Below are positions 35,345 through 51,031 of a DNA stretch of 64,000 nt, piece by piece. Each line of letters starts with the position of its first letter. Within the stretch, counting starts at the first letter, position 1. The position numbers and the translations under genes are program-made. Below the pieces are notes generated by a model. It ran no database searches and had not been told where the DNA came from. It was given only the letters and a program-made list of their open reading frames with translations. The stretch is from Hirudo medicinalis (lineage: Eukaryota > Annelida > Clitellata > Hirudinida > Hirudinidae): contig MPNW01000230.1 in the NCBI GenBank assembly GCA_011800805.1, positions 23,462-87,461 on the forward strand. Reading direction: 5' to 3'.

Positions 35345-37926
35345 ATGTCCACACAAATGTCGAAGCTGGTCGGTTACGATAGCGGGGATGAAAGTGCTAG
35401 CGAAACTGTCGCCTTCATGGTACAGCAAAATGAGGTAGTTTAACATTGCGAACATTGTTAATAATTGAATGGGATGCTAAAATGCATAAAATAACTTGCC
35501 AAAAGTCTTTAAAGTTGGTACATGTACTTTTCCGTCCATTTAAGAGTTTAACCCTCCACAAACATTGATTGGAATCAAGTTTAATGGCCAAAACTGTATC
35601 AATTAAATAAATGACAAAACCACAAAATTGCATTCTTTAGCACTCGATTATTGTTGTCCAAAACTTTTATGTATTTGGTTAAAGTAATTCATAGAGCGAA
35701 GCAATAGAGCTGGATCATTGGTTTTAGCATCCCTGAAATATGATGGTTGCCATTATTTATTGTGTATGAAAGACATGTACCATTTATATCATAAACTCAT
35801 CTTTACCATATTTTACAACTGTTTTTGCTTTATAATTATAACTCAAGTCACCCTTGGTGACTTTATCTGAAAACTGGATCAACCCTTTTGGTTTGGCAAT
35901 CTGCTGCAAATGTGAGTACATGAAAGAAAGACCTTTGTAATTATACATCTCATGTTATGGCATTATCTAATTTTTAGAGTGCTAAAGAATGCTCTAAGAT
36001 GGATGCTGAAATGTTATTCTTATGGTTTATTGATTTTGATTTTAATGGCTCACTTGTTTTTCATTGGAGTGTGTTGTCATATAGGGAGAGGAAGTTTGTT
36101 CAAAAGAGAAATCATTGGAAGATGAGTGGGACAGTTTCAATCAAATGATTTCTGGAAATGCATCAGATAACAAAGAAATTTTGGTAAGTTATCCTGCTAG
36201 GTCACTTCAAGTCACATCAGATCCATCACCTGGTCCAAATGACGTGATTATTAGAACAAAACAACTTACGGATACTAAGTCAGGTTTGTATGACATTATA
36301 TTAGACTATTTGTTATCATAGTATTATATTTGCTATCAGACTTATTGATTTGTAAATGATATTTTGTTCAGATACATCCAAATCAGATATGTTGTATGAC
36401 CCACTGAACCAAAATTCAAGTGATGAGGATGGCAACAAAGATGAAATTTTGAATACCTTAAATTTACCTGCCAAGGTTTGGTTGTGATGGTTGAAAGATT
36501 CCTTTCATAATATTTCATTCCAAGACTTTTCATTAGGAACAAAATAAGGAAAGATTTTTCAAAGAGGAGATTGCTGAACAGGAAAAGATAACCAACCCAC
36601 CAAGAAGCTCCAAAGATTCAAAATTGCCGGAGAGGAGGGATGAGTGCAGTGATGATAAGGTGCATAAAAGAAGCAGGAGGGACTCCTCATCTAATGAATC
36701 AGCATCTCCAAAAAGCAAGAAGAGCAAGGTCTCTCCACAACATAAAAAATCTGTTAGTTTGCTAATTATATGAATAGTGATCCTCGTTCTGATATACAAA
36801 AGAATTATTTTAACAGACAAGAAACCGTTCTCGATCAAGAGAAAGATCAAAAGAGAGATCTAGAAGGAGGCATGATTCAAGAGAAAGGAGCTCATCAAGA
36901 AGCAGGCATAAACACAGAAGCTCCAAGAATGCCAGGAGGAGCCGGTCAAGGTAGAACTGATTCTTTAAAATGGGTGCTTGTTAGAATTGTATGAAGTGTG
37001 GTTATTTCTGTTGGCTCAAGGTCAAAGCAGCACAATAGGAGGAGGTATGACAGACACAGGTCTAGGTCAAGATCTGATTCAAGTTCTCATCATAGGCATC
37101 GCAGAACCAAGCCAGCTTCAAAAAACACTGGATCAGTCAAGGTTTCAAACCCAAAGAATTTCAAGGAGCAACTCAAAGCTATGTTCCTCCAAACTCAAAA
37201 CCAAACAGCTGAAGAAATTGAGAGAGAGATCCATCTCGATGACAAGAATCTTTGTGAGTTACTTTTAAAATTTAGGTAATTCTTCTCACGTTGATTCTCA
37301 AAATTATTTAGTGACAGCAAATGAGAAGAAGAGCTTCTTGCCACTCAATAATTCCAATCCATTGGCAGCAATGGTGGCAGGGAGTTCAAAAACAACACCT
37401 CAGCAGGCATTGGCCCAAACAATGGCAGCGATGCATGCCAAGGTTCAGGAGATAACTGGTGTGGCAGTGCCGAAATATTATAATCCTTCTGCTATAAACC
37501 CCATCAAATATGCAGAGCAACTCAAAAAGAGGAAATTACTCTGGTCAAAAAGCAAAGAGGTTGACAAGGACAAAGAGGTATGGTCGGGATGATCATTTTT
37601 CAAAATGTCTGTTTAGTTACAATAACTTTTTTTATGGATAGGTCGACGTTAAAACACAAGCACAATGGTCGAATACATCCTTCGTCTCTGATCAGGATGG
37701 CAAGATGGCTGCTAAATTTAGAAAGTTAATGGGTATCAAAGAGGATGAAAGGTTGGCAGCAATGGCCAGAGATGAAGATCTGAGCAAGCTGACTGAGGAG
37801 CAAAGGAAGAAGCAAGAGGAGCTATTCCAGCAACTTGCAAGGGAATACGACTTCGCCAGGATGACCACCCACACCTGCCGCGGAGTAGGTCTCGGGTTCA
37901 CTTCCCACAACTTATCTCAGTCGTGA
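35345..37926 (+). CDS. RSRC2: Arginine/serine-rich coiled-coil protein 2 (RSRC2)
   Basis: Eight exons, 35345-35434, 36085-36283, 36372-36475, 36537-36752, 36817-36950, 37021-37253, 37312-37577 and 37642-37926, join in phase into 508 residues. Exons 5-6 form an RS domain (TRNRSRSRERSKERSRRRH and RSRSRSDSSSHHRHRR). Exon 7 carries the RSRC2 signature: PQQALAQTMAAMHAKVQ, VAVPKYYNPSAINPIKYAEQ, KKRKLLW. Exon 8 has KFRKLMGIKED and ends RMTTHTCRGVGLGFTSH, the conserved tail. RSRC2 is a nuclear RS-type protein of the pre-mRNA splicing environment; its exact role is poorly known. The first roughly 150 residues (KLVGYDSGDES start, acidic, DEWDSFNQMI) precede the RS domain and are not in the human protein as I recall it. 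AATAAA follows 40 bases after the stop. Confidence 0.92.
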
Positions 37927-37965
37927 TTTCCACTTAACTGTTTTGTATATAGCTTAATGTTTGGA

Positions 37966-37971
37966 AATAAA
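37966..37971 (+). terminator. Poly(A) signal of RSRC2
   Basis: AATAAA on the plus strand 40 bases past the RSRC2 stop codon. Confidence 0.75.
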
Positions 37972-37986
37972 TGTTATCATCAATAT

Positions 37987-37992
37987 TTTATT
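37987..37992 (-). terminator. Poly(A) signal of the AUTS2-family gene
   Basis: TTTATT on the plus strand (AATAAA on the minus strand), 224 bases beyond the AUTS2-family stop codon and only 15 bases beyond the RSRC2 hexamer, so the two 3' ends probably overlap. Confidence 0.6.
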
Positions 37993-38215
37993 GACATCAA
38001 TTCTCTGCTGTAACAATTGGTAAAAATGCCTCAATGTTCCAAATCAACAAATTTTAAAATTCTAGTGGAAGACAAAACAACCAAGCAATGTCACATTTAC
38101 TGGGGTAATTCTCTAACAATGATTGAAAAGCTATATTTGCCAGAAAAAAAATTTAGGGGTGACAAAAGTTCAAGGTCAAATACTGCAGTTCAGATGTTTA
38201 TGGGTGATGAAGGGC

Positions 38216-41200
38216 TCATCGATAGGGGGGTAGGAGGGGTGGCACTGGTAGGCACATTGAACTCTTGCTTTGGGTGCCTTCTTGAGGTTTGCTAGGTACT
38301 GCAGGTGGATACATTCCTGGTGGGTAAGAGCCCCACATGTGGGGATGGTTTGAAGGTGGAGGTGCAAGCCCAGAGTCAGTATGTTTTAAGAAAGGTGACC
38401 TTCTCGAGGGGTCAAGCATTTGGGGGAGGAGGCCACTCCCTATTAGCTCTGGATATGGTTTAGCAAATCCACCATGGAAGTTGGGGTAACCCAGTGGAAG
38501 TTCCTGTTTCGTTGGGGGTTTGTTGACACTTGACATACCATATCTTTGTGACTGCAGACTGGAAAGGTGCAGATTGGGTTGGATTGAGTTGTTTGGCCCT
38601 GGAGGTGGAAAGAAGGGAAAGCTGCCGAGACTAGGATTGCTTGGAGTTCGATTTCTGCGGTGAGATTCTGGAGAGGGAAGTCTTGCATCCTTGGAGGCTG
38701 TTGAGTATTTGTCGGCCATGAGCTTGCGGTCCTGCTGACTCCTGAACAAATCCTCCCCAAGGGGGAGGAATGGAGGGAGTGATGATGAAAAGGGATTTAG
38801 TGGACCTTTGCTAAAGTACGTTGGGTCATTTGCAGCAAGATTTCTATTGAAAGGTCCCATGCTGCTATCAAGAAAGTCCTTTTTTTCATTGAAAGCATTG
38901 ATTGGCTGATGAAGGAAATGTCCTGAAGCAAGGGACGAATACGTGAAGTCCTCTACTTGGCCTCTGCCAGAGTTGATCCTCAATACAGTATCTCTAAAAT
39001 TGGAAGTTTAAAATGAATCATTTTAAAAAGAATGTAATGTGCTGCCTCTAACCTTTCCTTCCTGGCAAAGTCCATCATCCTCAAATCTACACTTTCTTGT
39101 CCTGCTCTTTCTGTCTTCATACTGAGCGGATTGTTCACCCATCCCTGTCTTAGGGGTGGAGGGGATCCTAACCTCCCTGTAATATAACAGATGCTTAATA
39201 AATGAGTTTCTAGCAACTAGTTTAATGGAACCAATTACCTGTAGAAGGTTTATAGGTAAGGTTAGCTTCATTGCTCTTGGAGTTATTAAATTTGAGCCCA
39301 TACGAAGCATCTTCGGCCTGCTGCTTCAAGCCTCGGCAATGCATCAGGATCCTCCAAGCCAGTTGAACATGTGCAGAACACCATCTTCCTTTAAAGCCAG
39401 GCCTTCCATTTCCATTGCTTTGTTTCTGTTCATCAAGTCATTAAACTCATTGTAATCATCTACATTCATTCTCTTGGAATGCATTTGACACAATACGTAG
39501 TCCAGTTGTCCACAAATGTTATGTTACGATAGAGGCAGTGCAATAACCAAAAAAATAAACCGTAATATATTTACAGTTTATACACTTAGGAATTAAACAT
39601 TACTTGTCATTTTGTTCAACTTATGTTAATCTTGAACCAACATAAATACAAGTGAGCAAACTAGAAAAAGGATAATGTTCATGTTAGCGATTATTCCAAA
39701 TATCAATACCAAGATTAAGTCTAATTTCTCCTGAAGAATCATTGACTCCTATTAATATTTTAATGCCCTAATCGTCTGGCCATGTAATTGAGGTTACCAT
39801 GCACACACTTGCACAATTACATTCACATGCAAAGGGCACGTGATTTTCATTAATTAATTATAATACCACTCATTTATATTTTATGAATTACTTATCTCAC
39901 CCAATCTCGGTCACGAAACTTTGCAAGCAATTGAGAGGCAGGTAGTGAGTTTGATCTGTGGTCTGCCTATGTGAGAACCATCACAAAAAACTATGAAAAG
40001 ACAAATTTTATTTAAAAAGATGCCCACCAAAAGGCCTCACCATGGGCATGAAAGCACCCCTCGTAGGGAGACCAGGACGTGTATGAATGGAGGAGCTAAA
40101 AATGTTGGCGGATGGTTGGAAGTACATGGGTGGTGCCATCTGTGTCTAAAATTATTTTTTTTATAAAATAAGATAAATTAAACACATCTCATTGAAACCT
40201 TGTTCCAATCAAAAGTTTTAACCTGCATCGGATGGACGGGAGGAGGGACTGTTGGCAAGGGGGCATAAGGAGATGCAGGCACCACATGCTGATGATGATG
40301 GAGATGTTGATGCTGATGCATTTCTGTCCTCAATGTCAAGGTTGGTTGCAAACCAGGAATGGCCATAGGGATGTTAATACCTGTTCCTAAGAGTGGCATT
40401 GTACGAAGGCTCCCACTGCCATCTTGCAAGAAACGATCATTTAGTCCCTGCTGGACTCTCAACATCTCTTGGTCTGAAATAATTTTAATATTATGCAATT
40501 CCATTTCTAATTCCCAAAATATTTAAAAACCACTTACTTGCAGCCATTTGAGCAGCAAGAAGTTCAAATTGTCCCCATCCAGGCATCATCATCGGAGGCT
40601 GTTGAGGAGGAAGCGTCACGCCAAGTCCTGCGGGTGGGACCACTGTAGGCATAGAAAGACAGAAACCACCACCAGTATGGATGGGTGGAGTCAGTCTTGG
40701 TGGAACAAAAGCAGGAGGCCTGAATGGCGGAAGTCGGTCAGATATTCGAGGACTATCAGCTCTGCCTCGATGTCTTGGAGAAAACCCAGCTTTGGAGGAG
40801 GAAGACAAGGATGACAGGGGGCCAATTGAGGAAGTTTTACGGCTCCCCGAAGAACATGACTTCTTATCTCCAGAAAGACTTCAAATAAAAATTAGCATTT
40901 AAAATTGGCAACATGTAAGGGGAAAAAAAGAAGCACACTTTTTATGCTTGTTTTTGACACGACTTGCATCGTATCGGACGTCTGTTCTAGCACATCCAAC
41001 AAGCAAAGAGTCATTTCTGAGCGCTTTCCCATCTCCGAACACGAGCCCCGCATACCATCGCACCCACGATGTTCCGCCACTGTGGCTTGAAGAATCGTCT
41101 AGAACCAAGACGACATCATCGGGCGTTGGCGATCTCCTTTTCAACGAAGATTCCTTTTTAACAGTAGCCATCTCTACCTTGGTTTCTGTGCTCGTTGTGG

Positions 41201-42597
41201 TTCCAGAAAATGTTGGGTCGAGAGTATCCACTTCAGAATCGGACTTGATAATTGGCTTGATGTCGACCCTCATTGACGCACTGCGACATACGTTTCCCTC
41301 CCTTCTTGTTACCCCTTCAATTAAGGCATAATCATCATCATCTTCAAATTCTCTCTTCAAACTCGATTTTGCCTGGCTGGCTTCAGGTCCTGGACAAATA
41401 TTCTGCAGAGGTCCGTGGAGCATTCCGTCAAAGTTCGGCTGTAATGGCAACTTAAGCGTGAATGTAAAAAACTACATTAACATCTTGTGACTCACATAAC
41501 ACAAGTCACCTTAATTTCAGTGTTATCCCACAAGGCCTTCTTAGATTCAATCGGATCCTCAGCTTCGTCGGGGGGTCTCTTCACTGCCACTTTTGGCACC
41601 TCAAGAGATCCTCTATGATCACTGCCAGCTTCATTGGACACACCTTCCGAGGCATCCAAGAAACTTTCCATCATTCGGTCATCCATGTTCTCTTCAACTG
41701 TTGCATCGCTCGAGGAGTCATCCACTTCATGCTTCAGGATCTTAAAATCATTTACCACATTTGACAGAAACTGATGATGATATGAGGCTTGTGTAACAAT
41801 AAAATAACATTAAAGTGACAAATAAAATATAACTGAAATATTCAATGCTCATCATCTCAAAAGTATAATCAAGCATTTCAAAGGCATGCAGGCAATGTTG
41901 TTATAATGAACATTCATCAAATGGAAGGAAACTTCAGTTTAAACAAGATAGCAGTGAGACACACAGTTATGAACACACTATTGGAGAATCAAGATTATTT
42001 TGCCATGTGTTTTAACTTACACTCTCAGGAATTTTAACTGGAATTTGAGGCCTATTAGAATGTGATGAAGTATTGACTTGTCTCTTTGACTTTTGTTCAC
42101 AAGAGCTTTATAAACAATACACAAATTAGAAAAAGGTACTTCAAACTGCATAACCATCACAAACTAACATTTTATTTTCTTTGTAATTTCCATGTAATGA
42201 TTTTCCTTTACTATTTTTGAGGAAATCCTAAAGCAAATAAAGACAATGAGAGAAACCTAACACCTCAAAAAAACATAACAAGAAGGACTGTAAAACAGTT
42301 GACTTCACAACAATTTCTAACCTCCAGATCATCAAAAGCAGAGAAACTCAAAATAGAAAACCCATCAATGATGTCTTCCTTAAATGCCTTTATCACCGAA
42401 GCATCTGAGATGCTATTCGATTTATTTTTCATCTTATTTTTTGTGTTTGGGGAGCACGTCTTCGTCGACGAATTCACAGAAACTAGTTGTTTATCAACTA
42501 AAAAACGATCGAAATTTTTATCGTCAATTTCTTCCGTCGTTTCATCTCCGGATCCATAAAATTTTGACAATGTCCTTTTAATTTTCGTTGATGTCAT
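38216..42597 (-). CDS. AUTS2/fibrosin (FBRS, FBRSL1) family protein
   Basis: Twelve phase-consistent exons give 1014 residues: 42597-42322, 42227-42169, 42105-42021, 41770-41510, 41450-40939, 40878-40538, 40473-40223, 40145-40041, 39966-39901, 39425-39239, 39176-39053, 38993-38216. Family marks in order: a Ser/acidic N-terminal half; Pro-rich RLPPFRPPAFVPPRLTPP; NQEMLRVQQGLNDRFL then LRTEMHQHQHLHHHQH, the AUTS2 His-rich block; TRPGLPTRGAFMP; and GRPGFKGRWCSAHVQLAWRI, equivalent to the GKWCAMHVHIAWQI block of human AUTS2. The Pro-rich C-terminal exon (PFFPPPGPNNS, HMWGSYPPGMYPPAVP) ends at TAA on 38216. AUTS2-family proteins join non-canonical PRC1 complexes (PRC1.3/1.5) and recruit CK2 and p300, turning PRC1 towards activation. 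The single gene is inferred to be ancestral to AUTS2, FBRS and FBRSL1. The N-terminal exons 1-3 carry no family motif and rest on splice phase only. Confidence 0.9.
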
Positions 42598-44698
42598 AAC
42601 TAATGCTCAGCACGAGATAATCTATGAAGTAGAGCATTTACGCAAAATATCTAAAATACAATGCAAATATAAGGACAGCACTTTCCGATATAATCCACTT
42701 GTTTTCGTGACCCAACCCACAGACCAGCCATAGCAAATGCTGGGTCCAAAAAAATCAAGAAGCCAAAAGTTTTCTAATGCGCATTTCTCATTGATATATT
42801 TTAAACTCCATGTCTATTTTAAATTAGATAAAAAAAGATTATTATAGCAAGAATAAGATTACATTCACGATGAAAGCATTTTATATAATATAATAATAAT
42901 ATGATAAAAACAACAATGCCATATTTGTTTTACCGGATAATGAAATTGTATTGAGATGCTGCAAAAGTGAATTATTTATTTTATAAATTATATGTTTTAT
43001 ACCGTAACAATACAACCATTACAATAGCTTGCGCGATTTCTGATGAGAAACTGCATGTTTTTTTTTTAAGTAATCGATATTTCTATAAATGCGTGAATAA
43101 TTAATGCTTTCATTAATGAGATGTAAAGGTAAGTTGGATAAAAACAGTCATCACCTTTATTTACATCGTTCAGCGGCTCAATTCCATTCGTCGAGGAAAA
43201 TTAACAGATTAATTCATAAAACTATTATTGATCATAAAAACTGGCAAAACACAACATTAAAAAAATATTCTGAGGTTATATGGGCCATAGTTTGTTTTAT
43301 GATTTAAATTGATTCAATTTGCATTCATTAAAACCATTTCAACTTGATCTCGCAGCATCTCTTGATAAACTAAATTCATAACTTATACTTCCTCCTTTGT
43401 TTTAGTTAATACATGACTTGTTAGGTTATTAACCAGACAAAAATAGCGAGGATCCAAAACACAGAATCCAAAGTTCCAAGAGAACTTAGCTCTACCATCC
43501 GAAACATTTCTTGAAATTAGCTGGCTTCCTCTCTGTAGTTTTCATTCAGTCTCCTAATTCGAGGAGTTAAAGGTCTCTCGCTTCAACATTGACAGAAGCC
43601 TCGCCAAAATGGCAAAGAGGTGAGATTTATTTATTATTTATTTATTCTCACAACACTGTTGTCTGCATGAAAATTCATAGAAGGAGCTTGAAATGCAAAA
43701 TAAATTTTAAGAATTAGCCAAAACAATAATAATTACCTTGGCATGGGTGTCTTAAGGGCCAAGGCTTTCGTTTTGGTGTGGCCCCATTCCTGGCACGCCC
43801 TGCGAGTTTCTATGACAAGGTTGAGATAATCAAGCTACATTTCGAAAACAAATTTTCAACCAACCAAAACACGTAGTTGTTTCCACATCATTGATTCGCA
43901 TCCTTTGCGAGGGTTCGAGTCAAAAGTATATTTTTTTATTTGGCTGATTTGAAACGAGTGCACCTTAATCATGACATTATCCTCAATCTATAGTTTTATA
44001 CATACCGCATCTAAGGTTGGGTTGAATGAAACCTGCGATTATGTTGAATGACATTAATGTAAATGTAAATGTAGTTCATTTATATAGCGCCAAATGCATA
44101 GCGTCAGAGGCGCTTCTTGTTAACGTTTATATAGCGCTCATTCCTAACCTGCAAGCCGAGGTTATTATTAAGTCATCATATTTAAATTTATTAAATCAAC
44201 TAAGAGCACTAAAAGGCAAGACAGCACACTCTCTCGTGAGCAATTCCAAATCGTGCAATGCATTTGTGTTTACATGTTCATGAACAAAAATAACTCGACT
44301 GTTGCTCATTGGTGCCTCTCGTATGCAAATGAGTTGAAGCAGCAGAAAGTGCAGAAAGGAATAACTTTGCTGTCTGTTGGCTCCAAAGTTCATCATTTTG
44401 AGGTCTTAAACTTCGAATTGGGAGTCGTAAGCATGCTGTTGTTCTTTTTGCAGTAGTCGAAGTGATGATGCTGGTCATCGTCGTGGCGCTACTTGTAATT
44501 ATGATACCGATACTGATGATGATGACGATCTTCGATAACTACTATGCTGATCACTTAATTTCTTTTAGCATTCCAACGAGCATGCAACATGCGAATCTCT
44601 TGTAAAAGGAGGAAGTCGAAGAAGTAAGAAAAGTCTGTCACAAGTCAAGTTTTCTTAGAAATTTTCAAAGATTCAAGAGTGAGGATAAACATAGCAGA
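42598..44698. promoter_or_regulatory. Divergent intergenic region AUTS2 family-orphan gene
   Basis: 2.1 kb between outward-facing starts. It includes a dispersed-repeat fragment at about 44070-44165 with two TTATATAGCGC motifs, of a kind common in invertebrate short repeats. Short open frames at 43104-43307 and 44026-44456 have no exon signature. Confidence 0.45.
44070..44165. repeat. Short dispersed-repeat fragment
   Basis: Two copies of TTATATAGCGC (about 44080 and 44129) in a block with AGAGGCGCTT resemble the TATATAGCGC ... AAGCGCTT pattern of small interspersed repeats in aquatic invertebrates. Assignment is by recollection only. Confidence 0.35.
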
Positions 44699-49092
<4,394 letters not shown>

Positions 49093-51031
49093 CTTAATGT
49101 CTAGAAATGTTGTTTTAAGAAAACATCTTGCCTGGTTTTCATATTATTTTCTGCATTTCTTCTTTTATACTTCTATTTTGTAAGTATTGCTATTAATTAC
49201 ATTAGTAAACTTATAAATATTTTCTTATGCTATGCAATCGGTTAACTATAGTTAGTTAACTGTAAATAGCTATCTGACATCCCAAGTCTTATTCAATTAC
49301 TTCAAGAATATCTGACGAAGAAACATATGTCAATTGAACAACTTAAGTTAAAGAAGGGCCTCAGGACTAATGCTCTGATAATTATTACCTGTTTAATCAT
49401 TGGTCAATCTCGAAAAGTGAGTTTAACGACATTTAGTTATTAATAGACCAACATATCATCGTATTAAATAAATACTGATGCAATCTTCTTAATGTGCAAT
49501 AATAATGCCATTCGATCCTTTCCGAAAATGAAACAATTGGAGTGTCCCAAAATTCTCACGAGACTTCCACGATTAACTCAAGGATTAAGAAGAAAAACGT
49601 ATTGTGTTAATTTAGATTTGGTTAATAAGTTAATTCTCTTCATTATTTAACATGTTTGTGCTTTTCGGACCTAAGAAGCCTTTGTATAGCGATCATACAA
49701 ATTTATTGAAACAACTTGACCTAGTGTCCACCTTCAACTTATTTTTAAATTTAGTAATTTATTTAGGCGCATATTTCAAGTGCCAAAGTATCCACGGCAG
49801 GATATAAAAGGCACTATGGCGATCTCAACCAACCAACACGAGCAAACGGGATCTGAATAAACAGCCCATCAGCATGGGTTAATATGTGAGTTAGTTGAAC
49901 AGAAGTGTCAAGATTGGTTTTAAGCGAGCAGCTGTCTCAGATGACTTAACATGCCTCTCATCATTCCAAGTCCATGCAGCCACACGCATGAACTGATCTG
50001 TATCCAGAGTTTATACGGCGGGTCCTTGGAACGCGCTTTAAATAAAACCAAATGAAGTCTTCCAATGAAGATCACTTAAATGCTAAAATATTGAATTACT
50101 TGATTGTTGAACGGGCAAAGTACATGATATCTTATGAATAATTTATATCGACATTAAATCTAATTTTCGTGAATAAATTTTATTTTTCTTTTGCCAATTT
50201 TATGATACAAAGAAAATAATTTCTATTTCTTAAATATACATGTAATTTTTAAAATCGAATTTTGACAAAAGTTTATAAATAAGTCTTTTAAAATAAACCA
50301 GTAAACACAAAATACTTTGTGCTAAAATTACAACCACTCACAGAATCGCTTAAAATAAGTGCAGAAATAATCATTACAAAGTTCGCAGCCGCAGAAGGTG
50401 AAGAATCAGGAGGAAGGTTTTCCAGCACCAAATTCTGCACACGATCATTCGACCCACAACCAAAGAACCATTGCAGTGACTTTGGATATCCAAATGCAAC
50501 CTGACATATTTATCACTCTTTTATTGAAAGTCAATTATATATTTAATAATAATAATTATTATTATTAATTAATTAGCTAATTAGGATAAAAAAAAGAAAT
50601 GAAACGAATAATTGGCATGTGAAGTTAAATTCACAAAAAAAAAGGAGTATCGTTGATGGGAAAAATACAATGTTATATGGTTAATGTTATAATGGTTAAG
50701 AAAATATTTGCTATAAGTTACTAGTAAAGGTAAGCCAAATTATGCATAAGCTGACGATATGTTAATAAATTACAAATTACCCAGGCTTGTAAATAAATTG
50801 ACACTTTTGCCTGCATATCAAATCATCGGAAAAATACTTCTTAGACAATGTTGAACAAAAAAAATTAAAATTTAACTGTAAATATAAAGATTTACAAGGT
50901 GAGTCTTGAAAAAATTTAAATTTGCCAAAATTTGATTTCCACGTAATGAACTGTCTTGATAATAATAGCCATTAGTTGAAAGTGATGGTTAATGAGTAAT
51001 AACATGAAACAATAAATGATAATAACGGCTG
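49093..51031. other. Convergent intergenic region orphan gene / MMP
   Basis: 1.9 kb of AT-rich DNA holding both 3' UTRs. A small imperfect palindrome (GGTTAACTATAGTTAGTTAACTG, near 49240) and a TATAAAA at about 49803 were noted. No further gene is supported; the open frame at 50319-50504 has no splice signals or motif. Confidence 0.5.
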
